Assembly (NCBI GenBank): GCA_902787415.1
Contig: CADAGG010000018.1
Location: 1-12,540 of the forward strand
Direction: 5' to 3'
From: a methanogenic archaeon
Lineage (GTDB): Archaea > Thermoplasmatota > Thermoplasmata > Methanomassiliicoccales > Methanomethylophilaceae
DNA length: 12,540 nt
The position numbers were made by a program, and so were the translations under genes. Under the pieces are notes generated by a model. It saw nothing but the letters and a program-made list of their open reading frames with translations, ran no database searches and was not told the origin of the DNA. Every line of letters starts with the position of its first letter. Within the stretch, counting starts at the first letter, position 1. Shown here one piece after another: positions 6,145 to 12,540 of the stretch.

Positions 6145-6150
6145 CATAAA

Positions 6151-9100
6151 ATGACAACCAAATCTGCACTAGTGATTGGCGGAGGAATTGCCGGTATTCA
6201 GGCATCCCTGGACCTTGCAGACAGAAACATCCATGTCTACCTCGTGGACAGGCTGCCCACGATCGGTGGAACGATGTGTATGCTCGACAAGACCTTCCCG
6301 ACCAACGACTGTTCCGCATGTATCCTGTCGCCTAAGATGGCGGATGCAGCTGGACACCCCAACATCACTCTCATGACCTACACCGAGGTCGAGAAGATCG
6401 AGGGAGAGGCCGGAAACTTCACCGTCACCCTGAAGAAGAAAGCCAGGTACGTCGACGAGGAGTCCTGTACCGCTTGCGGTGACTGTGTCGCAAAATGTCC
6501 CACCAGGGGCATCCCCGATCAGTTCAACTACGGACTGACCACCAGGAGGGCTATCTACATCCCCCACGCTCAGGCTGTCCCCAGGAAAGCCCTGATCGAC
6601 CCTACCCAGTGTAAGATGATCCTCGATGGCAAGTGCGGTGTCTGCGCAAAGACCTGCGGAAAGAATGCCATCCACTACGATGACGCTGACAAGACCGAGA
6701 CCATCGAGGTCGGATCCGTCATCGCCGCCTGCGGATTCAGCGTCTGGGACGCAAAGGCCGCAACCGAGTACGGATACGGAAGGATCGCCAACGTCGTCAC
6801 TGCCATCGAGTACGAGAGGCTCGAGGGTGCAGCAGGACCCTTCGACGGTCACATCCCCGTACCTTCCACCATTGTCAAGGACAAGTGGGGAGTACCCGAC
6901 AAGCACAACGAGGCCACCAAGGGACCCAAGTCCGTCGCATGGATTCAGTGCTGCGGTTCCAGGTCTCACAAGAAGAAATGGAGGCAGTACTGCTCCTCTG
7001 TCTGCTGTATGTACGCAACCAAGCAGGCAATGATTACTAAGGAGCACGGAGACGTCGACGAGGACATCTTCTTCATGGACATCAGGTCCTACGGAAAGGA
7101 GTTCGAGGCCTACATCATCCGCGGAGAGACCGAGTACGGCATCCACATGCACCGCGGTGCACGTGTCTCCAACCTCGAGGAAGACCCCGTTACCAAACAG
7201 GTCATCGTCAACTACACCGACAAGGACAACAACGGTGTCTCCAAGACCTTCGACATGGTCGTCCTGTCCATCGGACTCGAGGCCCCCGAGGGAGCAGAGG
7301 AGTTCGCAAAGGTTCTCGGAATCGAGCTCAATCAGTACGGATTCGCAAAGACCACCGTCTTCAACCCCCTCGAGACCACCAGGCCCGGAATCTACGTCAC
7401 CGGTGCATTCGCAGCACCCAAGGACATCCCCACCTCCGTCGCAGAGGCTTCCGGTGCAGCCGCCAAGGCCGGTGCCAACATCGTCAACGACCCCAGCTGG
7501 GAGCCCTGCAAGCCTAAGCAGTACCCCGCTGAGAAGGACGTCTCCGGAAAGGAGCCCAGGATCGGTGTTTGGGTCTGCCACTGCGGTATCAACATCGGTT
7601 CCGTCGTGAACGTACCCGAGGTCGCCAAGTACGCAGAGTCCCTGCCTCACGTTGTTGTCTCTAAAGAGACCAAATACGCGTGCGCACAGGACACCCTCAA
7701 CGAGATCTCCCAGTTCATCACTGACTACGACCTCAACAGGGTCGTCGTCGCATCCTGCACCCCCAGGACCCACGAGCCCCTCTTCAGGGAAGCATGCAGG
7801 AACGGTGGACTCAACATGTACCTCTACAACATGGCCAACATCCGTGACCAGTGCTCCTGGATCCACATGCACAGCCCCGAGGCAGCAACCGAGAAGGCAA
7901 AGGACCTCCTCAGGATGGCCATCGCAAAGGCATGCCTCCTCGAGCCTCTCGAGGGAGCTGAGATCCCCGTCACCCAGGCCGCAGCCGTCATCGGTGGAGG
8001 TATCACCGGTATGACCACCGCTCTGGACATCGCCGCCCAGAAGATCCCTGTTCACATCTTCGAGCGCGAGGACCACCTCGGAGGATTCGCCACCAACTTC
8101 ACCCACGCAGAGGACGGAAAGCTCGTTTCCGAGTTCCTTGCTGAGACCATCAAGAAGATCGAGAACTGCCCCTACATCACCGTGCACCTCAACGCAAAGG
8201 TCAAGGAGATCCCCGGATACGTCGGTAACTTCCGCGTCGTCCTCGAGGACGGAACCGAGACCCCCGTCGGTGCAGTCGAGTTCGCAGTCGGAGCAGCCCA
8301 GTACAAACCCGTCGAGTACAACTACGGATCTGACGCAAAGGTCAAGACCTACGTAGAGCTCGAGAAGGAGATCAACGCTGGCAAGTTCCAGGGCAAGAAC
8401 GTCGTCTTCATCCAGTGCGTCGGTTCCAGGAACGAGAAGGTCGGCTACTGCTCCCGTGTTTGCTGCGCTGCATCCATCCGCAACGCGATCGCAATCAAGA
8501 AGAAGGACCCCACCGCCAACGTCACCATCATCCACAAGGACATCAGGACCTACGGATTCCGCGAGGACATGTACTACGAGGCATCCTCTCTCGGAGTCAG
8601 GTTCCTCAGGCGCTGTAACGACAACGAGCTGCCCGCATACGACGGCAACTTCGTCGAGGCATACGACACCACCCTCGGAGAGAAGGTCAAGATCCCCGTG
8701 GACACCCTTGCTCTCGCAGTCGGTATCGCACCCATGAGGGAGGAGAAGGAGAAGCTCGCCGTTATGGTCAAGGTCCCCATCTCCAAGGACGGATTCTACT
8801 TTGAGGCCCACCAGAAGCTCAGGCCCGTCGACTTCGCAACCGAGGGAGTCTTCGTTGCAGGAGCCGCACACTGGCCCAAGTTCATGGACGAGTGCATCGC
8901 CCAGGGATCCGGAGCAGCCTCCAGGATGCTCACCATCATCACCAAGGACCACCTCGTGTCCGAGGGTATCACCGCATCTGTCTCCAACCCCAACAACTGT
9001 AACGGTTGCGGAACCTGTGTCGGATGCTGTGAGTACAACGCTATCTCCATCGTCATCGGCCCCGACGGAAACCCCGTGTCTTCCGTCAACGCAGGTCTCT

Positions 9101-9225
9101 GCAAGGGATGCGGATGCTGTGTAGCAGCATGCCCCTCAGGAGCAATGGAGCAGCGCGGATTCAGGAACGCACAGATCATCGCAGAGATCGATGCTCTGCT
9201 TGACCCCGTAATGGAGAAGGAGTGA
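6151..9225 (+). CDS. hdrA: Heterodisulfide reductase subunit HdrA, tandem two-flavin form
   Basis: HdrA is the flavin subunit that splits electrons from hydrogenase between ferredoxin and, through HdrBC, CoM-S-S-CoB. This protein is 1024 residues, against about 650 in classic HdrA. Module 1 (about 1-465): FAD-binding GGGIAG at 10-15, the Cys loop 'T-F-P-T-N-D-C-S-A-C' (C54, C57), an inserted ferredoxin (C106/C109/C112/C116 and C154/C162/C165/C169) and the 'C-C-G-S-R...Y-C-S-S-V-C-C' motif at 267-286. Module 2 starts at 471 with the typical HdrA N-terminus 'I-G-V-W-V-C-H-C-G' (C476, C478, C511, C536, C568), a second GGGITG at 615-620, 'C-V-G-S-R...Y-C-S-R-V-C-C' at 756-772, and a C-terminal two-cluster ferredoxin (C950/953/956/960 and C984/987/990/994). 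Module 2 lacks the inserted ferredoxin and Cys loop. The layout resembles QmoA joined to QmoB. It is probably cytosolic and co-transcribed with mvhDGA. Confidence 0.95.
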   Translation: MTTKSALVIGGGIAGIQASLDLADRNIHVYLVDRLPTIGGTMCMLDKTFPTNDCSACILSPKMADAAGHPNITLMTYTEVEKIEGEAGNFTVTLKKKARYVDEESCTACGDCVAKCPTRGIPDQFNYGLTTRRAIYIPHAQAVPRKALIDPTQCKMILDGKCGVCAKTCGKNAIHYDDADKTETIEVGSVIAACGFSVWDAKAATEYGYGRIANVVTAIEYERLEGAAGPFDGHIPVPSTIVKDKWGVPDKHNEATKGPKSVAWIQCCGSRSHKKKWRQYCSSVCCMYATKQAMITKEHGDVDEDIFFMDIRSYGKEFEAYIIRGETEYGIHMHRGARVSNLEEDPVTKQVIVNYTDKDNNGVSKTFDMVVLSIGLEAPEGAEEFAKVLGIELNQYGFAKTTVFNPLETTRPGIYVTGAFAAPKDIPTSVAEASGAAAKAGANIVNDPSWEPCKPKQYPAEKDVSGKEPRIGVWVCHCGINIGSVVNVPEVAKYAESLPHVVVSKETKYACAQDTLNEISQFITDYDLNRVVVASCTPRTHEPLFREACRNGGLNMYLYNMANIRDQCSWIHMHSPEAATEKAKDLLRMAIAKACLLEPLEGAEIPVTQAAAVIGGGITGMTTALDIAAQKIPVHIFEREDHLGGFATNFTHAEDGKLVSEFLAETIKKIENCPYITVHLNAKVKEIPGYVGNFRVVLEDGTETPVGAVEFAVGAAQYKPVEYNYGSDAKVKTYVELEKEINAGKFQGKNVVFIQCVGSRNEKVGYCSRVCCAASIRNAIAIKKKDPTANVTIIHKDIRTYGFREDMYYEASSLGVRFLRRCNDNELPAYDGNFVEAYDTTLGEKVKIPVDTLALAVGIAPMREEKEKLAVMVKVPISKDGFYFEAHQKLRPVDFATEGVFVAGAAHWPKFMDECIAQGSGAASRMLTIITKDHLVSEGITASVSNPNNCNGCGTCVGCCEYNAISIVIGPDGNPVSSVNAGLCKGCGCCVAACPSGAMEQRGFRNAQIIAEIDALLDPVMEKE

Positions 9226-9230
9226 TACAA

Positions 9231-9692
9231 ATGGCAGACAACTTTGAACCCCTCATCGTGACCTTCTGCTGCAACTGGTGTTCCTACGCCGGTGCTGACA
9301 ACGCAGGAGTCGGAAGGCGTCAGATGCCCCCCAACTTCCGTATCATCAGGACCATGTGCTCCGCAAGGATCGACCCCGAGTTCATCCTCAGGGCCCTTTC
9401 CAAAGGAGCAGACGGTGTGATGGTTCTCGGATGCCACCCTGCAGACTGCCACTACATCGGCGGTAACTACAGGGCCAGGAGGAGGATCGCACTGATCAGG
9501 CTCGTCCTCGAGCAGTACGGATTCGACCCCAAGAGGCTCCTGCTTCAGTGGGTCTCCGCTTCCGAGGGAGAGAAATTCCAGAAGACCGTTGTCGACTTCG
9601 TCGACACCATCAAGGCTCTCGGACCTACCCCCATTAAGTCCAAGAAGCAGAAGGACATGCTCACCAACGCAGTCGCAATCAAGGAGGAGTGA
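9231..9692 (+). CDS. mvhD: F420-non-reducing hydrogenase iron-sulfur subunit MvhD
   Basis: A 153-residue [2Fe-2S] protein that passes electrons from the MvhAG hydrogenase to HdrA. The family pattern is clear: 'F-C-C-N-W-C-S-Y-A-G-A-D' (C13, C14, C17), 'T-M-C-S-A-R-I-D' (C43), and 'V-L-G-C-H-P-A-D-C-H-Y' (C68, C73), followed by 'G-N-Y-R-A-R-R-R'. These cysteines are the expected cluster ligands. Length is close to the family's roughly 140 residues, with a Lys-rich C-terminal tail. The ATG at 9231 lies five bases after the hdrA stop, and GGAGTGAT (9219-9226) formed by the end of hdrA is its ribosome binding site, so translation is probably coupled. The in-frame GTG at 9222 lies within that site and is unlikely to be used. 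Confidence 0.95.
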   Translation: MADNFEPLIVTFCCNWCSYAGADNAGVGRRQMPPNFRIIRTMCSARIDPEFILRALSKGADGVMVLGCHPADCHYIGGNYRARRRIALIRLVLEQYGFDPKRLLLQWVSASEGEKFQKTVVDFVDTIKALGPTPIKSKKQKDMLTNAVAIKEE

Positions 9693-9694
9693 AA

Positions 9695-10927
9695 ATGGGA
9701 TTCTTCGACAGATTCAAGAAAAAGAACAAGGCACAGGCCGCAGAGCCCGCCAAAGCCGAGGAGGCCCCCAAGGCAGCAGCCGCAGCACCTGCACCCGCAA
9801 AGGCAGCAGTCGCCAACGCTGGACAGCCCACCACCAAGACCGGCTTCAACCCCTACCCCGCAGCAGACCTGGGAGAGCTCCTCCCTCCTGCACCCGCCGG
9901 CGGTAAGATCAAGATCGCCATCTACTGGACCGCAGCCTGCGGTGGATGCGACGTCTCCATCCTCGACACCAACGAGAGGGTTCTGACCATCGCACAGTTC
10001 GCAGACATCGTCATGTGGCCTGTCGCAGTGGATGGAAAGGAGAAGGACATCGAGGCACTCGACGACGGAGCAATCACTGTCTCCCTCATCAACGGTGCAA
10101 TCAGGAACTCCGAGAACGAGCACATGGCAAAACTCCTCAGGAAGAAGTCTGTCCTCGTCGTCGCCTACGGAACCTGCGCCATGTTCGGAGGAACCCCCTC
10201 CCTGGCCAACCTGGTCCCCGGAGGAGCTTCCGAGATCCTCGACTACGTCTACACCAAGACCCCCACCTCCGCCAACTTCCAGAAGGACTACCACGCTGAC
10301 AAGCCCGTCGTCCCCCAGACCGAGATCCAGGTGCCCGAGGGAACCCTTACCCTCCCTGTCGTCTACGACACCGTCAAGGCCCTCGACCAGGTCATCGATG
10401 TGGACTACTACATCCCCGGATGCCCTCCCCAGCAGGAGTCCATCTCCCACCTTCTGAAGGCAGTTGTCGACTTCGTCTACAACGGCGTCGCCCTGCCCCC
10501 GAAGGGAGCCGAGATCGGAGTCACCGAGAAATGTCTCTGTGACGAGTGCCCCAGGAAGAAGGAGTACGCAAGGATCACCAAGATCTACGAGCCTTACCAG
10601 GTCAACGTCGACCCCGAGAAGTGCCTCATGGACCAGGGAATCCTTTGCCTCGGACCCGCAACCGTCGGAGGATGCAACGCAAGGTGCACCAAGGCCGGCC
10701 AGCCCTGCCGTGGATGCTACGGACCCACCCAGCTCGTTCAGGAGCACGGTGCATCCGCACTTACCGCAATCGCATCCCTGTTCCCCGTACTGGACGACGA
10801 CCCCACTTGCGACGAACAGCAGATCATCGAAATCATGAAGACAATCAAGGATCCCCTGGGATACTTCTACGCATACACCGTCGGAAAGTCCCTCATCCAG
10901 AGGACCGTTGTCGAAGAGAAGGCATAA
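9695..10927 (+). CDS. mvhG: F420-non-reducing hydrogenase small subunit MvhG, with N-terminal extension
   Basis: The small subunit of the [NiFe] hydrogenase; its iron-sulfur clusters carry electrons from the MvhA active site to MvhD. The core starts at about residue 71 with 'K-I-K-I-A-I-Y-W-T-A-A-C-G-G-C-D'. C82, C85, C161 ('G-T-C-A-M-F-G-G-T-P') and C243 ('I-P-G-C-P-P') are the proximal-cluster ligands. A Cys-rich C-terminal region (from 'C-L-C-D-E-C-P' to 'C-R-G-C-Y-G-P') holds the other clusters. At 410 residues it is about 100 longer than classic MvhG, mostly because of the first 70 residues: a short basic, Phe-bearing helix (MGFFDRFKKKNK), then an Ala/Pro/Lys linker. There is no twin-arginine signal. 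GGAGG at 9683-9687 supports the ATG at 9695 over a GTG at 9689. Confidence 0.95.
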   Translation: MGFFDRFKKKNKAQAAEPAKAEEAPKAAAAAPAPAKAAVANAGQPTTKTGFNPYPAADLGELLPPAPAGGKIKIAIYWTAACGGCDVSILDTNERVLTIAQFADIVMWPVAVDGKEKDIEALDDGAITVSLINGAIRNSENEHMAKLLRKKSVLVVAYGTCAMFGGTPSLANLVPGGASEILDYVYTKTPTSANFQKDYHADKPVVPQTEIQVPEGTLTLPVVYDTVKALDQVIDVDYYIPGCPPQQESISHLLKAVVDFVYNGVALPPKGAEIGVTEKCLCDECPRKKEYARITKIYEPYQVNVDPEKCLMDQGILCLGPATVGGCNARCTKAGQPCRGCYGPTQLVQEHGASALTAIASLFPVLDDDPTCDEQQIIEIMKTIKDPLGYFYAYTVGKSLIQRTVVEEKA

Positions 10928-10939
10928 GGAGGAAGAAAA

Positions 10940-12460
10940 ATGGCAGGACCAATTATTTGGGACGAGAAACAGAAAGTCACCGGCAACCGCGTGACTGTTG
11001 ACCCTATCACCCGTCTCGAGGGACACGGAAAGATCGAAATCTTCCTCGACGAGAAGGGAGACGTTAAGAACGCATACTGGCAGGTCCCCGAGGTCAGGGG
11101 ATTCGAGAGATTCTGCATCGGCAGGAGAGTAACCGAGCTCAACCAGATCACCGCAAGGCTTTGCGGTGTCTGCCCCGGTGCACACCACCTCGCATCCACC
11201 AAGGCCATCGACGGATGTTACAATGCAAAGCCCACCGAGGCAGCATTCCACATCAGGGATACCTTCTACCAGGCACACTTCGTGCACTCCCACATCGCAC
11301 ACTTCTACGCCCTCGCAGCTGGAGACTTCGTCTGCGGACCCGCAGCACCTGCAGCCCAGAGGAACGTTCTCGGAGTCGTCGCCGCTGTCGGACTCGAGCT
11401 CGGAGGAGCAGTCCTCAAAGCCCGTGCCAACGCACAGAGGATCCAGGAGATCATCGGTGGAAAGGCAACCCACCCCGTCATGGGAGTTCCCGGAGGAGTT
11501 TCCAAGGCAATCAGCAACGAAGAGGCAGCAGAGATCCGCAGCTACGCTGACGGACTCGTCGACTTCGCACAGACCTCCCTCAAGGTGTTCCACGACGTCG
11601 TCCTTGCAAACAAGGAGTACGTTGACATCATCACCAACAAGGATCTCTACTACCACGAGACCTACATGATGGGACTCGTCAACGAGAAGAACGGAAAGAA
11701 ACAGCTCGAGTTCCACGACGGTAAGGTCCGCGTGCTGAACCAGGACGGAAAGGAGGTCGACCTCTACGACGCCTTCGACTACCTCGACCACATCGGAGAG
11801 GCAATCGAGCCCTGGTCCTACGAGAAGTTCCCCTACCTGAGGAACCCCGGATACAAGGGACTTGTCGACGGACCCGAGAGCGGTCTGTACCGTGCAACTC
11901 CTCTGTCCAGGATCAACGTCTGCGACGAGATCTCCACTCCTCTCGCCAACGAGGCACTCCAGGAGTTCAGGTCCACCCTGTCCCCCGACGGAAAGCCTGT
12001 GCAGTTCACCCTCGCCACCCACTGGGCAAGGCTCATCGAGCTGCTCTACGCAGCAGAGAAGCTCCGCGAGGATGCCAACTCCGACAAGCTCACCGATGCC
12101 AACATCAAGCAGACCGACCTCGTCCCCGGAGGACGCGGAGTCGGATGCGTCGAGGCACCCCGTGGAACCCTTACCCACGACTACACCTGCGACGAGAACG
12201 GAATCGTCACCGCATGCAACCTTGTTGTCGGAACCACCAACAACAACGGACCTATCTGCATGGACGTCGCAAAGGTCGCAAAGGCCCTCATCCACAACTT
12301 CGAGGTCTCCCCCGGACTCCTCAACATGTGCGAGATGGCCTTCAGGGCATACGATCCCTGCAACTCCTGCGCTACCCACAGTCTGCCCGGCCAGATGCCT
12401 CTGACTGTCGAGCTCAGGAACGCTGACGGATCCGTCTACGACACCATCACCAGGAACTGA
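10940..12460 (+). CDS. mvhA: F420-non-reducing hydrogenase large subunit MvhA
   Basis: The 506-residue catalytic subunit that oxidises H2 at a [NiFe] centre. Both metal-binding motifs are intact: L1 'R-L-C-G-V-C-P-G-A-H-H' (C75, C78) and L2 'D-P-C-N-S-C-A-T-H' (C474, C477, H480). The N-terminal 'D-P-I-T-R-L-E-G-H-G-K' is also typical. Together with the hdrA-mvhD-mvhG context this places it in the group 3c hydrogenases, which are cytosolic and linked to Hdr. Twenty-six residues follow H480; in many [NiFe] hydrogenases such a tail is removed after metal insertion, but no maturation protease or hyp gene is in the window. The ATG follows the mvhG stop by 12 bases and is preceded by GGAGGA. Both catalytic cysteine pairs are plain Cys, with no selenocysteine codon. 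Confidence 0.97.
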   Translation: MAGPIIWDEKQKVTGNRVTVDPITRLEGHGKIEIFLDEKGDVKNAYWQVPEVRGFERFCIGRRVTELNQITARLCGVCPGAHHLASTKAIDGCYNAKPTEAAFHIRDTFYQAHFVHSHIAHFYALAAGDFVCGPAAPAAQRNVLGVVAAVGLELGGAVLKARANAQRIQEIIGGKATHPVMGVPGGVSKAISNEEAAEIRSYADGLVDFAQTSLKVFHDVVLANKEYVDIITNKDLYYHETYMMGLVNEKNGKKQLEFHDGKVRVLNQDGKEVDLYDAFDYLDHIGEAIEPWSYEKFPYLRNPGYKGLVDGPESGLYRATPLSRINVCDEISTPLANEALQEFRSTLSPDGKPVQFTLATHWARLIELLYAAEKLREDANSDKLTDANIKQTDLVPGGRGVGCVEAPRGTLTHDYTCDENGIVTACNLVVGTTNNNGPICMDVAKVAKALIHNFEVSPGLLNMCEMAFRAYDPCNSCATHSLPGQMPLTVELRNADGSVYDTITRN

Positions 12461-12462
12461 AA

Positions 12463-12536
12463 CCCTTCAAAAGGGGCGCAAGCCCCTCTTCAAACCCCTT
12501 AAGGGGAAGGCAGTTCGCCTGCATCCCCTCATTTTT
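12463..12536 (+). terminator. Multi-hairpin terminator after mvhA
   Basis: Right after the mvhA stop come several hairpins: AGGGGC (12472-12477) with GCCCCT (12482-12487) around a GCAA tetraloop, the palindrome CCCCTTAAGGGG (12495-12506), and AGGC (12508-12511) with GCCT (12517-12520). CCCTT at 12463-12467 can also pair with AAGGG at 12471-12475, competing with the first stem. ATTTTTC at 12531-12537 provides a T run. Together they most probably end the hdrA-mvhDGA transcript or protect its 3' end. Confidence 0.55.
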
Positions 12537-12540
12537 CAGC

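Larger units (their letters stand above)
5806..6150. other. AT-rich divergent intergenic region, no gene seen
   Basis: This 345-base spacer separates the divergent superoperon and hdrA operon and is much richer in A and T than the genes around it. I see no convincing coding region; the frame that extends hdrA upstream from a GTG at 6043 is low-complexity hydrophobic translation without a ribosome binding site. The spacer holds two inverted repeats (5860-5878 and 5882-5903), the short palindromes AAAACCCGTTTT (5947-5958) and AAAATTTT (5988-5995), a 9-base direct repeat TTTCGACTC (5841-5849 and 6024-6032), five copies of TCGTA, and TATA-like boxes for both directions. Confidence 0.8.

Noticed and set aside
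6043..6150. Extension of hdrA upstream to a GTG at 6043
   Set aside because: The extra 36 residues do not match the family, have no ribosome binding site and cover the likely promoter; GGAGG before 6151 fixes the start.
5806..6150. CRISPR array, tRNA or mobile element in the long spacer
   Set aside because: The repeats are few and short, with no regular spacing; I saw no tRNA cloverleaf, no transposase and no flanking target duplications.
6169..8952. A 927-codon open frame on the minus strand opposite hdrA
   Set aside because: It is a mirror of strongly C/G-ending codons in hdrA. The translation is low-complexity (Val/Leu/Gly/Asp/Ser-rich) with no recognisable domain, while the plus strand encodes a clear HdrA.
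9695..9730. Twin-arginine export signal on MvhG, as in membrane hydrogenases
   Set aside because: There is no RR pair and no hydrophobic core after the basic stretch; group 3c hydrogenases are cytosolic.
9545..12379. A 944-codon open frame on the minus strand opposite mvhD, mvhG and mvhA
   Set aside because: It spans three real genes in antisense and has the same Val/Leu/Gly/Asp/Ser-rich composition caused by codon bias; no motif is visible.

Overview
The window looks like a chromosomal segment of a methanogenic archaeon of the Thermoplasmata side, most probably the order Methanomassiliicoccales. Four things point there. The left two thirds is the archaeal exosome/proteasome superoperon. The proteasome alpha subunit reads very like that of Thermoplasma. 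The right third encodes a heterodisulfide reductase HdrA with an F420-non-reducing [NiFe] hydrogenase (MvhDGA), which are methanogen enzymes. None of the 15 complete genes ends in TAG, as expected where amber can encode pyrrolysine. Species cannot be named from the sequence alone.

Layout. Bases 1-82 (minus) hold the first 27 codons of an ABC-transporter ATPase that runs off the edge. Bases 83-161 carry a strong hairpin terminator for the superoperon and a TATA-like box for the ABC gene. From 5805 down to 162 (minus) run eleven tightly packed genes, in transcription order: a membrane-anchored zinc-finger protein with a RING/PHD-like cysteine pattern, Rnp2/Pop5 of RNase P, proteasome alpha (with its own TATA-like box), SBDS (TTG start), Rrp4, Rrp41, Rrp42, ribosomal protein eL43 (L37Ae), RNA polymerase subunit P, KEOPS Pcc1 and prefoldin beta. 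Overlaps of the ATGA type and GGTGAT Shine-Dalgarno sites link many of them. The products cover RNA processing and decay, ribosome maturation, tRNA modification, protein folding and protein degradation.

Bases 5806-6150 are an AT-rich divergent spacer with no gene. It contains a perfect 9-bp dyad, a second inverted repeat, several TCGTA motifs and TATA-like boxes for both directions.

From 6151 to 12460 (plus) lies hdrA-mvhD-mvhG-mvhA. By family knowledge, MvhGA oxidises H2, MvhD passes electrons to HdrA, and the flavin in HdrA splits them between ferredoxin and the CoM-S-S-CoB heterodisulfide. HdrB and HdrC, which carry the heterodisulfide site, are not in the window. Two oddities stand out. 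HdrA is 1024 residues and holds two different FAD modules in tandem. MvhG carries a roughly 70-residue N-terminal extension that begins like a membrane-binding amphipathic helix. A cluster of GC-rich hairpins followed by a short T run closes the operon after 12460.
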